Assembly (NCBI GenBank): GCA_022376515.1
Contig: WTXI01000009.1
Location: forward strand, 930,001 to 994,000
Direction of reading: 5' to 3'
DNA: 64,000 nucleotides
Source: Lactifluus volemus
Lineage: Eukaryota; Basidiomycota; Agaricomycetes; Russulales; Russulaceae
The notes beneath the pieces are model-generated. The model saw only the letters and a program-made list of their open reading frames with translations, ran no database searches and was not told the origin of the DNA. Shown piece by piece: positions 1 through 10,061 of the stretch. Positions within the stretch are counted from its first letter, which is position 1. Every line of letters starts with the position of its first letter. The translations under genes and the position numbers were made by a program.

Positions 1-3000
1 TCAACCCGATGATCAAGACGAGATCGACGAGCAAGAGTTGGAACGCGGCGAGAATGTACCTCGGCGCGAACACTTTCCAAACCATGAGGTGACGTCGGAG
101 CCAAGCGGCACTCGACGCGGTACCTAACAACAACGTGGTCAAATATTGTGAGATTCCGAGGCAGGCTCGAGTCGAGTCCAATAGCGCTGCCGCCCCCGCC
201 GAGCGTCGCTCTTCTTCTCGATCTTGATCTTGGACTTGTTGTTGTTGTTGTTGTGGAGCTCGGTTCCAAATGGCCAATAGAGGAGCTGCAGAGGCGATGA
301 GCACCGTGGGGCCCAACGTGTTGAGCACGACGAGGATGGGAGAGAGTGGATAAGATAATTTTGAACTGAGCGTGACTGTGCTTTTCCATTGCAAACTCGA
401 CAATGTGGCTTGATGTCCAGTTGCGAAATAAGGGGGTTGGGCTAATAACACGAGCGGCGCAATCTCGTCAAATGACGTCGTCGTCGTCATCGTCGTCCCT
501 CCTGGTGCTGTGCTGCTACCTTGTTGTAGGTGAGCTAACGTGGCGGCAGGATCGAGGGCAAAGCTCGATTGTAGACCGCGCGCGTCACGCGTCGCATCTA
601 CGAGCTCTAAATGCGCAAGCAGAGCGATAGTGGCGAGTGCCAAAGTGATCTGTGCGCTCGGTTGCGAGGCTAGCCATACCGGTACGAGCGCGAGCGTCCA
701 CAGGAGCACAAATGGTGCTCCAAACGCATTGGCAAACCCCAACACCACCACTCGAACTCCCTTCTTTTTTGTCTTTGCGGCGCCGGTTCCGGTGTCCGAG
801 GAAACGTCTAAGGTGACGGGGACGAGAGTCCAGAGCGCGATACCGCCTAGAGCCGCGATCAAACTCGTCCATGCTAATATCGTACGTATCGTGCGAAGAT
901 CGACGAAATACGTAGCTGTAGCACCACTAGCACCTGACGAGTCGAGCCATTCGAGTAACCAACAGGCCGAACCTGCCACCAAAGCCGTTGGGGAAACAAA
1001 GGCTCGTCCATGCGCTCGTACTTCCCGCGGCCGCGCTGCTGGGTCCTTACGTCGTGCGTCGCCGTGTGCTCGCCAGGTCCAAATCGGATAATGGAATAGC
1101 GCCCCTTCTTGTGTTGTCGGTGGCGGTTCCGCAGCGGCTGCGTCGGTACCACCGGAGAAGAAAAACGTCACATGGCACCAAGGTTGTCGTTCCTCGCGGC
1201 AGACGGTACTGACGGCCATCAACCTGACGCAGACCACGAAAAACGCGCAAAACGCGAGGATGCGACGCCGCAGACTTGCAGTCGGCGCTGATAGTGCGAT
1301 GAGAAGCGGTGGGAGGAGTGTAAAGGGGAGCAGGAAGGCTACCGCGCGGTCTTCCCAAAAGGTGTACGAGTTGGAGACAAAGGCGATCGAATGGAGGAGT
1401 AAAACGACGAAAGAGGAAGAGAAACGGAATGGTGGTTTTTGAGGGGGCGGCGGAGGCGATGATAGGCCGAGAAGAACGTCAAGGGTGGAACAAAGTGAGG
1501 CCCCGAAGAGAATAAATTGAACTGCGGTCACTCCGTCAAACAGCTGAACAACGCTCCCAAGGGATGCATGTGTAACTCACCCGAGCGCTACGCCCACGCC
1601 CAAAGATGTCACAATCACTCGACGGAGAGAGGCCAAATAGCGGTCCCACTCATCCAGTGAGTACCGTCCACTACGCGCATAGACCGTCCAGCCGACACAA
1701 AGGCTGAGCGCGACCACGACTAATCCTGCCACCATGAGCACGGGGTTGAATCGCGCCCAGAGAGAACGGCACGTCTCGAGCGCCAGACGCGTGAACTCGA
1801 CCGCCGCTGCTTCTAGACCTGGCTCGCCACTGGCGTGCGAGAAGAAGTTGGTCCAAGAAGTTTGCAGCACGCTCCACACGCCGTCGAGTTCGGCGCCAGA
1901 AGCGCTGTTGCGATACGCCTCGAGATAGGAGCGCACCTGACGTGCGTTGATATCGAGCGCCTTGGCGTATTCACCGGCGGCACGATCACGCCAGAAGAGC
2001 TCGGGTATAACCGTGCCGAGGTTGTTAAAAGGGATGGGGAGGCCGAGAAGGAGGGAGAGGGTGGGCACGAGATCGATTTGCTGCACGGAACGATGGGGAG
2101 AACGCTCGCCTGGGAAGGTGATCTGTGGCAGATGCATGGTCGGCGATTGATGGTGGTTGCTGGAGGATAAGGGTGGACCCTTGGAGTAGATCCACAAGCC
2201 GGCAGAGACTTCGAGGTCGCTGTCGCCACCGTGGTCACCCTTGCGGTCCATGCCGTGGTCTCCGAGAACGACAAGGAGAGTGTCTTGATCGAGCAGGTCG
2301 ACGACACGTTTCAGGACGTCGTTCATCTGTTGCAGCTTGGCTAGCATCGTTGGGTGGTCGGGACCTACGTGATGTCCGACGTGGTCGACGCCGAGAAAGT
2401 GACCGATGATGAAATCCCAAGTGTGAGCGTGCATCGAGTTTGTTAAGAGAGGGAAAAGGTTGGCGATGATGCCATTGTCGACGGTGTGGAGATCTTCGAC
2501 GTTGAAGGAATCAAAGTCGTGGGTCATCCCTGGGTGGAAAGAGGTGGGAAAGACAGAGAGCCAGGTGTTGTCACCCATGAACGCTATCTGGAGGCCGGCG
2601 GAGAGGGTCAGGAAGATCTGTTACCGTGGTGGAGGACGTACATTCTTATTTGCTTGTCAGAGCTGGAGGATGATAGAGTCCTCTGTGATGGACGCACCTC
2701 CAAAGTTGTAACCCATGTCTACGAACGTTGGGAGAGAGCCAGTGACGAGGCCCTTGATACGCTGGAGTCGTTGTTGGGGGGTCAGCGTAAGCATTGAAGA
2801 GAAACGAGTTGTGTGGTTGCTTGGCGGTGAGTTCGCGAGGGAGGGTCAAGACATTGTGATGGTAAGTGGAATGAGGTTCTGAGGTAGATGTGGAGTAAGA
2901 AAGTGAAGCTGAAGGGATGTGAGAGAAGGGATGGCACGTTTGTGAGTGGGGTGGTAGTGTACGGGGAGAATGAGAGGAAGAGCAGTCGGCGATGGTGGAA

Positions 3001-3010
3001 AGAGACAACC
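1..3010 (-). CDS. GPI13: GPI ethanolamine phosphate transferase 3 (PIG-O/Gpi13), 5' end disrupted, 3' end cut by window
   Basis: By family, this ER multi-pass enzyme adds ethanolamine phosphate to the third mannose of GPI anchors, the group later joined to proteins. The catalytic half is clear on the minus strand at about 2790-1580: GLVTGSLPTFVDMGYNFGG with the nucleophilic threonine region, then IAFMGDNTWLSVFP, and GDHGMDRKGDHGG, the alkaline-phosphatase-superfamily metal site. A typical intron lies near 1577-1517. From about 1516 to the window edge one frame stays open and encodes the hydrophobic C-terminal membrane domain, including YFATGHQATLSSLQWKST and HLMVWKVFAPRYIL, which are PIG-O hallmarks. 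No stop is seen, so the last few residues lie outside. Upstream, THKRAI and NVLTLPRELTAKQPHNSFLF are recognisable PIG-O N-terminal blocks. They sit in different frames (breaks near 2935-2880 and near 2775), and an in-frame TGA near 2660 also needs a splice or error. The usual first membrane helix was not found. Identity is near certain; whether the gene is functional is doubtful. Confidence 0.9.
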
Positions 3011-3059
3011 TGCTGTTGAGATAAATGGTATAACTTGAGGACAAGGGGATTCGAAGTAA

Positions 3060-3855
3060 CAAAAGTGGTGTGCACCCAAACGGACGTCGTACCCGGGCCT
3101 TTTGCACGGGCCGATGGAGATACGCTGGGAGAATCTTGTTGACGACGACGCCGATCGTGTCAAAGACGACCCAGTATCCCAAACCGATGCATGCGAGCGA
3201 GCCGATACCCTGGCCGATGATCCATAGCCACCCACCAAGCGTGAGCTGCCCGACGGCTGCGACGACGGCTCCTACAGGAGAAGAATCGTCATTTAGGTGA
3301 GAAAAGGGTGAAGCGCTGGTGTCGGAAAGTGGTGAGACGGGTGACAGCGAATTACAAGGAAACGAAGTTTGAACCCGCAGACTGGGGAGATGCCGATGTT
3401 GGTGGTGTGAGCTGCGAGGCGTGATCTCCGAACGCAGTTGAGCCCGGATCGAGGAATGAAAAAAAGTTGCGGAGTACTTTTGGTGGTGCCCTCTGCGGGA
3501 CGCACGAGGTAGTGGCGGTTGGTCGTCAGTGAGGGCGTTGCCGTTGGTACCGGCATCGGACGAAGAACGTGCTCCAAAGGCAAAACTTTCTCCGAGCTTT
3601 TGCTGTGGCCAAAAGGCCGTCGGAGATGTACTGGGTATTGGGACATCCGCGCGCGAGGGGGGAAGTTCGATCTCCTGGGCACCATCCTCGGTGATCGTGT
3701 TGTGCGGTAGAGAGCCCGGATGGGGGAAAAATATTGAGAGGTCACGCGAATAGACGCAAGTGCTGGCGAGAGTGTGTGGTTGCCGAAGGGGATAGTGGTG
3801 GCTCAATACCGTTCGAGGACAGGTTTGGTACAGGTGTGAACGTGGGCGTGGGCAT
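3060..3855 (-). pseudogene. Zrg17-like cation-efflux (zinc) transporter, 3'-truncated fragment
   Basis: The minus strand encodes a hydrophobic exon at about 3280-3060 reading GAVVAAVGQLTLGGWLWI, then IGSLACIGLGYWVVFDTIGV. From memory this matches the first membrane segments of fungal Zrg17-type members of the cation diffusion facilitator family, partners of Msc2 in zinc import into the ER. An intron (donor gtaatt, acceptor ctgtag, about 3355-3282) separates it from an upstream Ser/Pro-rich exon. The likely start is the ATG at 3855 (MPTPTFTPVPNLSS). That upstream region changes frame at least twice before reaching the splice site. After a KARVRRPFG block near 3070 the similarity ends, and PIG-O sequence on the same strand begins within about 60 bp. 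The rest of the transporter is absent. The Copia element inserted about 65 bp upstream of the proposed ATG. Identification rests on one exon, so moderate confidence. Confidence 0.55.
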
Positions 3856-3916
3856 GGTTACCGCGCAGGAACTCTGGCAGAGTCGTGGAAGAGGAGAGGT
3901 GGGTTGGGTTGAGTGG

Positions 3917-3921
3917 GGACG
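3917..3921. repeat. Left target-site duplication of the Copia element
   Basis: GGACG directly precedes the left LTR and recurs at 8899-8903 directly after the right LTR. Five base pairs is the normal Ty1/Copia target duplication, so the element borders are exact. Confidence 0.95.
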
Positions 3922-4219
3922 TGTTGGGAGCGCAGCCTCGCAAGGCGCAAGTCGAGCGACGCTTTGTGGTCACACGTCACATGACGTGTGACACTGATAC
4001 CCTACAGACTTTCCGCGTTCCATACCAAGTCGTTTCTATTATCTCCTTATAGTTTAACCTACCTGAAATTTGACCTCAGTTGATTTTCCCTATATAGTGT
4101 AGACACCATGTTCACATCACCTCAGTCTTTTCATTCATAGACTGAGGTTAGTCACTCTTTTATTCCTCCATTTCCTAGTAACTTACACTCTACTTAGACT
4201 TAGGGTTCTCACTCCAATA
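3922..4219 (+). repeat. Left LTR of Copia element
   Basis: A 298-bp LTR, identical to the right LTR except at 3986, 3987, 3995, 4022 and 4108, all transitions at CpG-derived dinucleotides. A TATATAG box lies at about 4090-4097, followed by the presumed transcription start and R region. Confidence 0.95.
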
Positions 4220-4366
4220 GGTAGAGCAATATAGTCTTTTCATTCATAGACTGAGACTTAGGGTTCTCACTCCAATAGATTATGAGACCTGAGCTTTAAG
4301 AGCTCTCGAAGACACCGCGCGCGTACAAAATTCCGAACAAGCTAAACCAGGCCCTCCTCACGCAGA
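4220..4366 (+). other. Copia leader with a partial second copy of the LTR end
   Basis: Between the left LTR and the Gag start, 4232-4279 repeats two pieces of the LTR 3' end (the part around TTTTCATTCATAGACTGAG and the terminal TTAGGGTTCTCACTCC block) with the roughly 65 bases between them deleted. A primer-binding site should lie at 4220 or just after this second copy (near 4280, ATTATGAGACCTGAGC). Neither could be matched to a tRNA by eye. Confidence 0.6.
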
Positions 4367-7300
4367 ATGTCTACACCGCAAGGTACCAGCGCCTCCTCCG
4401 CAGGGGCCTCGACTTCTTCTCAGACTGCTCCGGGACGACCTCCTCACTTGCTCAACCTACCCCTTCTCGAAATGGACGGTAGCAATTACGCTTTCTGGAA
4501 GTGCCGCGTAGAGACCGTCTTCACCTACCATGACCTCTGGTCTGTCACCAGCGGAGCCCTCACAAAACCAGATCCAGCAGCCGATCCGACGGGCTACACA
4601 CACTGGAACACCAAAAACGAGAGCGCGCGAATGCATCTCGTAATGGCCATGACGGACGAGCCGCTCAACTCGGTTCTCGACACGAAATCCGCAAAGGACA
4701 CCTGGAGCCGATTAGCGGAACGTTACGAAGGGAAAGGCGAGCAGAGGATAACCCACCTCATTGACGACGTCTTCCGCCGCCAGCTTCTCGATACGGAGCC
4801 TCTCGAGCCTCAAATTAATTCTTTAATCCGATCCGCTCGCACCATCACCGCCCTCGGACTCGCGCTCGATGACCGCATCATCGCACATACGATCATCGGA
4901 GCCCTTCCACCTTCTCAATCCACCCTTAAAACCATCCTATCCACCCGCGACAATATCGATATCGAAAACACAAAGTCCCAAATAATCCGAGACGAGCAAC
5001 GTCGCGTCCACGAATCGGGCATGGCCGCCACCGCTTTTTTCGCCAAATCGATCAAGGCCGCTAAAAAAGGAAAAGGGAAGGGTAAAGGGAACCAGGAAGA
5101 CAAGTCGAAAAAGTACTGCAACCATTGCAAAATCAAAGGGCACGATACGAGCGAATGTCGAAAGTTGAAGAAGGAGCAGGAGGCCAAGGCCACCACAAAC
5201 GCGAAACCGGCAAACGCGACACCTGCCGCAACGGCAAAAATCGCGAACGCAGACGAGACGACCACAGACGAAACCATTCGAACTGTTCACGTCTTCCGGG
5301 CACAGTCAAACGCTACCAATTTAAAGTTAAACCAGAATTCCTGGATAATGGACTCTGGTGCATCACGCACCATGTGCTCCAACAGAAATTGGTTCCAGCA
5401 ATTTTCTAGCCTTACCCGGAACATTCCTGTCGTCCTGGGCGATAACAGCGCCATCCAAGGCATCGGCCAGGGACGCGTACACGTTCGGATGCGCGCCGGA
5501 AACGAGTGGAGCGACGTAATCTTGCAGAACGTCCTCTACGTCCCCGAGTTGCACGGGAACCTGCTGTCCGTTTCCCACCTCACGAGCTGCGGCGCCGACG
5601 TCCGATTCGCTGGGCAAGGCTGCCAAATATTCGACGCGACCGAAAACGTTATCTGCGAAGGTCAGCGGCATCAAAACCTTTACCTCATGAACATCCAAAC
5701 TGTCCCTCTCGCCACCGCTCGGATCGCGATCGTCGAATCGTTCCCCGCGGAAGGTGATGACTTGTCTCCCGCGCACGAATTCGCCCTATCGGCACGGGCT
5801 CCATCCGCGAAAGCCGACCTTGCTACTTGGCACCGGCGTCTCGGCCACCTGAATACGGACACAATCCTACACATGGCCCGAAAGGGCATCGTCAGTGGCA
5901 TCGAGATAACATCGGGGAAATCACTTACCACCCCATGTGAGCCATGCCTCAAGGGGAAGCAGACCCGCGCCGAAATCCAAAAAACGACAGAGTCCCGAAC
6001 CGAAAACGTCCTAGGCCGCATACACTCAGACTTATGTGGCAAGATTCCGACCCGATCCCACAAAGGATACTACTACTTTGTTACCTGGATCGACAACGCA
6101 TCCCGCAAAGTCTTCGTGGACGGCCTACGCGAAAAATCGGACACACTCGACCGCTTCAAAGTGTTTGTCGAACGCGCCGAGGTACAGACCAGGAAACGGC
6201 TCCGTCTTCTTTGTTCGGATGGAGGGGGCGAGTACAAAGGGGGGGACTTCAATAAATACCTAGAGGAGAGGGGCATTCAGCACGAAATCACGACACCGCA
6301 CACACCGGAGCACAACGGCGTTGCCGAGCGGATGAACCGCACACTGCTCAACAAGGTGCGCGCGATGCTCACCGATGCGAATCTCCCCGATTCGTACTGG
6401 TACGACGCGCTAGAATACGCCGCACTACTCCACAACGTGTCCCATACACGGGCACTCGATAACCTCACGCCGGACGAAGTCTGGAGCGGCAACAAGCCAG
6501 ACATCTCGATGTACCGGGTATTCGGCTCCCGAGCCTTCATGCACGTCCCAAAGAAAAAACGCGCAAAACTGGCCGCGCGATCACTGATCTGCACATTTAT
6601 CGGCTTAGCAAAAAATCGGAAAGCTTACCGACTTGTGCACCGGAAATCAGGCCGTTTTTTCGAGTCGCGCGACGTCGTATTCGATGAAGGGGGGCCCGTT
6701 AAACGCTTCGAGCGAATAATCCTCGAACCCAACAAAACGCCCGACGCCGAGATCGCAACGCCATCGGAAACACCACAAATTCCGAAGGCATCTCCAAGCC
6801 CCTCAGAATCTGATAGTAACTCTGAAAACGAATCAGAAAGTGAATCAGAAATTGAGGAACTACTTGATGAAATACCTACAGCACCTCCACCTCCCCCCGA
6901 TCTCCCGATCGCGCTCTCCCGTCCTAAACGCAACGTTCGTGCACCTGTCCGCGATGATGACGCACGCTATTCCGCAACGTCATATGGATCGCGTAAGCGA
7001 AACGCCGAACGTGCCGCCGTCGCGCAAGGCGATCCCGCCAGCGATCCTTGGACCTATGCCGAGGCAATGGCACGTCCCGACGCCGTCGAATGGGAACTAG
7101 CATGTAATGACGAGAAGCGCATGTTCGAAAACATGGGAGTATACGAGTTGGTGCCGCGCCCGACCGATCGAAAAATCGTCGGCAGTAAGTGGGTCTTCAA
7201 AATAAAACGAGGTCCCGACGGCACGATCCAGAAGCACAAGGCGCGCCTCGTCGCGCAGGGCTTCACCCAGACGGAAGGGATCGATTTCGATGAAACGTTC

Positions 7301-8542
7301 GCCCCAGTGGCGAAGTTCGCCTCACTGCGCACCGTCCTCGCGCTCGCTGCCGAATACGATCTGGAAGTCCATCAGTTGGACGTCAAATCAGCCTACCTCA
7401 ATGGGGACCTGAAAGAGGAGATCTATATGGCTCCCCCCCCAGGTTTTGACACTCCAGAAGGGATGGTCTTAAAATTAAAAAAGGCCGTCTACGGCACGAA
7501 GCAAGGGGGGCGCGCGTGGTACGAGCACATCAAATCGACGCTCAGATCGATGGGCTACGATCACACCGATGCCGATCACGCGGTCTTCACCCGCTCGAAA
7601 GATGAAGTACTCTCCATCATCGCATTATATGTTGATGACATTACCATGGCCTGCAAAAGCCTCAAGGTCATTAATGAAGACAAGGAGAAGTTAAAGAAAA
7701 CCTACCAGATGACAGATCTTGGTGAGATCACCTGGATCCTTGGGATGCACGTAACGCGCGATCGCGATGCCGGCTGGATCGCCCTATCGCAGGAGAGGTA
7801 CATAAACGACACTCTCGATCGCCTAGGAAAGGCCGATGTCAGGCCGATCAGCACGCCCGCGGTCCCGAACGAGCACCTCCTGAAGCTCGACTCACCCGAG
7901 ACAAACGTCAAGGCATACCAGAGCGCGATCGGAGCGCTGATGTACCCGATGCTCGGGACACGCCCCGACCTGGCCTACACTGTGGCCGCGCTCGGACGCC
8001 ACGCCGCCAACCCCGGTGAAGAGCACTTGCGAGCCCTCGACCGTGCGTTCCGATACCTCCGAGCCACGAGCGACCGACGCCTCGTCTTCCAGAGGGGAGC
8101 CCAAGATGGGACCCATCTCCATGGTTACGTCGACGCCGACTGGGCCAGCGACGTGAACGATCGCAAATCGACCTCGGGGTTCGTCTTCATGTTGGCCGGA
8201 GGAGCGATAAGCTGGAGCTCGAAAAAGCAACAGACAGTCGCATTATCGAGTACCGAGGCCGAATACATCGCAGGCGCGCACGCGGCAAAAGAGGCCGCCT
8301 GGTTAAAAAACCTAGTCAGCGAAATCTGGAAAGATCAAAAAACTGACTTACCCATTATCCTTTACATTGACAACCAATCAGCTATCTCTATCGCAAAGAA
8401 TCCGGAGTTCCATGATCGCACCAAGCACATTGATGTCAGGCATCATTTTCTCAGGCAACAAGTTGATCTGAAAGCCATCAGCCTCAAGTATATGCCTACA
8501 GATGAGCAAGTTGCAGATGTACTTACCAAGGGTCTTGCATGA
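4367..8542 (+). CDS. Copia Gag-Pol polyprotein
   Basis: A single uninterrupted 1391-codon ORF encodes all proteins for Copia replication. Visible domains in order: UBN2-type Gag (about residues 20-220); a CCHC zinc knuckle CNHCKIKGHDTSEC near 250; aspartic protease with WIMDSGASRTMCS near 330; a GAG-pre-integrase block WHRRLGHLNTDT near 490; integrase with the D-D-E core including DLCGKI, DGGGEYKG and EHNGVAERMNRT (about 550-680); an acidic Ser/Glu-rich linker near 810; reverse transcriptase with QLDVKSAYLNGDL and catalytic YVDD (about 930-1170); and RNase H with VDADWASD, STEAEYIA and DNQSAISIAKN (about 1250-1380). No stop separates Gag from Pol and no frameshift site is needed, so Gag excess must arise otherwise if at all. 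All catalytic residues checked are present. Confidence 0.97.
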   Translation: MSTPQGTSASSAGASTSSQTAPGRPPHLLNLPLLEMDGSNYAFWKCRVETVFTYHDLWSVTSGALTKPDPAADPTGYTHWNTKNESARMHLVMAMTDEPLNSVLDTKSAKDTWSRLAERYEGKGEQRITHLIDDVFRRQLLDTEPLEPQINSLIRSARTITALGLALDDRIIAHTIIGALPPSQSTLKTILSTRDNIDIENTKSQIIRDEQRRVHESGMAATAFFAKSIKAAKKGKGKGKGNQEDKSKKYCNHCKIKGHDTSECRKLKKEQEAKATTNAKPANATPAATAKIANADETTTDETIRTVHVFRAQSNATNLKLNQNSWIMDSGASRTMCSNRNWFQQFSSLTRNIPVVLGDNSAIQGIGQGRVHVRMRAGNEWSDVILQNVLYVPELHGNLLSVSHLTSCGADVRFAGQGCQIFDATENVICEGQRHQNLYLMNIQTVPLATARIAIVESFPAEGDDLSPAHEFALSARAPSAKADLATWHRRLGHLNTDTILHMARKGIVSGIEITSGKSLTTPCEPCLKGKQTRAEIQKTTESRTENVLGRIHSDLCGKIPTRSHKGYYYFVTWIDNASRKVFVDGLREKSDTLDRFKVFVERAEVQTRKRLRLLCSDGGGEYKGGDFNKYLEERGIQHEITTPHTPEHNGVAERMNRTLLNKVRAMLTDANLPDSYWYDALEYAALLHNVSHTRALDNLTPDEVWSGNKPDISMYRVFGSRAFMHVPKKKRAKLAARSLICTFIGLAKNRKAYRLVHRKSGRFFESRDVVFDEGGPVKRFERIILEPNKTPDAEIATPSETPQIPKASPSPSESDSNSENESESESEIEELLDEIPTAPPPPPDLPIALSRPKRNVRAPVRDDDARYSATSYGSRKRNAERAAVAQGDPASDPWTYAEAMARPDAVEWELACNDEKRMFENMGVYELVPRPTDRKIVGSKWVFKIKRGPDGTIQKHKARLVAQGFTQTEGIDFDETFAPVAKFASLRTVLALAAEYDLEVHQLDVKSAYLNGDLKEEIYMAPPPGFDTPEGMVLKLKKAVYGTKQGGRAWYEHIKSTLRSMGYDHTDADHAVFTRSKDEVLSIIALYVDDITMACKSLKVINEDKEKLKKTYQMTDLGEITWILGMHVTRDRDAGWIALSQERYINDTLDRLGKADVRPISTPAVPNEHLLKLDSPETNVKAYQSAIGALMYPMLGTRPDLAYTVAALGRHAANPGEEHLRALDRAFRYLRATSDRRLVFQRGAQDGTHLHGYVDADWASDVNDRKSTSGFVFMLAGGAISWSSKKQQTVALSSTEAEYIAGAHAAKEAAWLKNLVSEIWKDQKTDLPIILYIDNQSAISIAKNPEFHDRTKHIDVRHHFLRQQVDLKAISLKYMPTDEQVADVLTKGLA

Positions 8543-8590
8543 GAGAAGCACGAACGCTTCGCAGCCTGCATGGGTCTACGCCGTGCGGAC

Positions 8591-8600
8591 TGAGGGGGCG
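8591..8600 (+). other. Polypurine tract of the Copia element
   Basis: TGAGGGGGCG abuts the right LTR, the expected place for the plus-strand primer of reverse transcription. Short and interrupted by one pyrimidine, so a functional guess from position. Confidence 0.6.
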
Positions 8601-8898
8601 TGTTGGGAGCGCAGCCTCGCAAGGCGCAAGTCGAGCGACGCTTTGTGGTCACACGTCACATGACACGTGACACCGATACCCTACAGACTTTCCGCGTTCC
8701 GTACCAAGTCGTTTCTATTATCTCCTTATAGTTTAACCTACCTGAAATTTGACCTCAGTTGATTTTCCCTATATAGTGTAGACACCGTGTTCACATCACC
8801 TCAGTCTTTTCATTCATAGACTGAGGTTAGTCACTCTTTTATTCCTCCATTTCCTAGTAACTTACACTCTACTTAGACTTAGGGTTCTCACTCCAATA
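8601..8898 (+). repeat. Right LTR of Copia element
   Basis: A 298-bp LTR in direct orientation relative to the left LTR, followed by the GGACG target duplication at 8899-8903. It retains CpG at four of the five positions where the two LTRs differ (8666, 8674, 8701, 8787) and has lost CpG at 8665. Confidence 0.95.
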
Positions 8899-8903
8899 GG
8901 ACG

Positions 8904-9189
8904 AGGGAACGTCCTGGGAAGGGAATGACATACTTTCTTCAATAGGTCTGAAGGGTCACTTAGATTGAGCGAGAGCGAAAAGCAAAAGTACACTCACATG
9001 CACAGAAGGGCATGACGCCAGACCAGAGGTAACGTAAGTTAGCCGCACTGGCCTCGTGGATTTCGGGTGAAGGGCCATCTAGCCATCCCGTGAAGAGAGA
9101 AATGTGGTGGGAAAGTGAGGAAGAAGAGGGCGAAGGGAACAACAATGGCGGTCAAAGTGGTGAGCCATGCAATTCGACATCTACGATCC
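8904..9189. other. No recognisable gene between Copia element and SDR relic
   Basis: Only short ORFs without family features are present. It may include 3' sequence of the SDR relic on the minus strand, but nothing could be assigned. Confidence 0.4.
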
Positions 9190-9760
9190 TGAAAGGCCAA
9201 CGCGCCCATCACTAGCCTTCTTGGCCGCCGCCACCAAAACGTTGGTTGGGAGAGCACTTGCCACAATGGTGTGAAGTACACCAAAGGGTGCGACTTCTAG
9301 CGCGAGCGTCTCCGAGAACGAGTCGAGCGCCGCCTTGGAGCTGTTGTAAGCCCCGATAAAACTCTGTCTCACGAAGCCCGCCATAGAGGATATGTTCAAG
9401 ATGTGGCCGTACCCTTGTGCGTGGAATGAAGGCAGCAATGCCTGAATGATCACGATGGGTCCAAATACATTCGTCTGGTACTGTGCATGGATGTCTTCGG
9501 GCCTAAATCATGCAGCAATTAATTACAGGCTCGAAATCCGCTCGGAGGGCCCGAACGAAAGGATCAAACACTAACCGGAGCTCTTCCACAGCACCGGGTT
9601 TAAAATATCGACGAGGACATCGATTCGCCCATATATTTTGAGGGCTTCCTTAGCAGTGCGTTTTACATCAGCTTCAGGAGCACTTGGGTCGAGCTCAACT
9701 GTGTAATCAGGCTCATCAATGATCCTGACGGTGTTTTTGTAGTCTGTGAAGGTACCACTT
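9190..9760 (-). pseudogene. Short-chain dehydrogenase/reductase (SDR) relic
   Basis: Minus-strand sequence shows the central and C-terminal core of a classical SDR: KIYGRIDVLV, GAVEEL, PEDIHAQYQTNVFG, HILNISSMAG with the active-site serine, and GAYNSSKAALDSFSETLALE with the catalytic Tyr-x3-Lys pair. One intron (about 9580-9503) is still recognisable. The N-terminal Rossmann glycine motif is missing. The expected NNAG block is degraded with a one-base frameshift near 9600, and after HTIVASALPTNV the sequence diverges and stops. These features point to a dead, truncated copy. Substrate cannot be inferred. Confidence 0.75.
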
Positions 9761-10008
9761 TAGTTCGCTCTGATAATTGATCATAACCAAGAGGGACCTA
9801 CCACCACTCTCCTCTAGGGCCGTGAACCCCATTCCTGGATCATGAAATTGAGCTTGCAAACAATGCCCAGGCATGCCCAGAGTAGAGATGTGTCGGGGAA
9901 GCTGATGATGCAAGTGCCAAGTGATGCCTTGTTGATGGCGGCCAAGGGTTTTTTCCAACAATGGTCATCACCCCAAAAGAGGAAATTAGAACGGCTCAAG
10001 CGGCTTGC

Positions 10009-10061
10009 AAGCTGAATCGAGCCGAGCCGCACAGTTGAATCGGCTCGGCTCGGTTCAGCTT
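10009..10061. repeat. Hairpin of AGCCGAGCC-type repeats
   Basis: Two 21-base arms (10009-10029 and 10041-10061) are reverse complements with one mismatch around an 11-base loop. They are built of CGAGCCGAGCCG units. A further degenerate cluster of the same GCCGAGCC motif follows to about 10110. It could be a short inverted-repeat element or a structured repeat end. Confidence 0.8.

Larger units (their letters stand above)
3922..8898 (+). mobile_element. Full-length Ty1/Copia LTR retrotransposon
   Basis: The 4977-bp element has two 298-bp LTRs (3922-4219 and 8601-8898) starting TGTTGGGAGC and ending CTCCAATA, a 5-bp target duplication, a leader, one long Gag-Pol ORF and a G-rich polypurine stretch before the right LTR. 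Domain order (protease, integrase, reverse transcriptase, RNase H) is the Copia order. The LTRs differ at only five positions (about 1.7%), so insertion is recent in evolutionary terms. It inserted upstream of the Zrg17-like fragment. The ORF is open throughout, so the copy may still be competent, although no tRNA primer site could be assigned confidently. Confidence 0.97.

Noticed and set aside
585..1358. Several 60-180 codon ORFs on both strands inside the first 1.4 kb
   Set aside because: They are shadows of the PIG-O C-terminal membrane-domain frame, which is continuous on the minus strand through this stretch.
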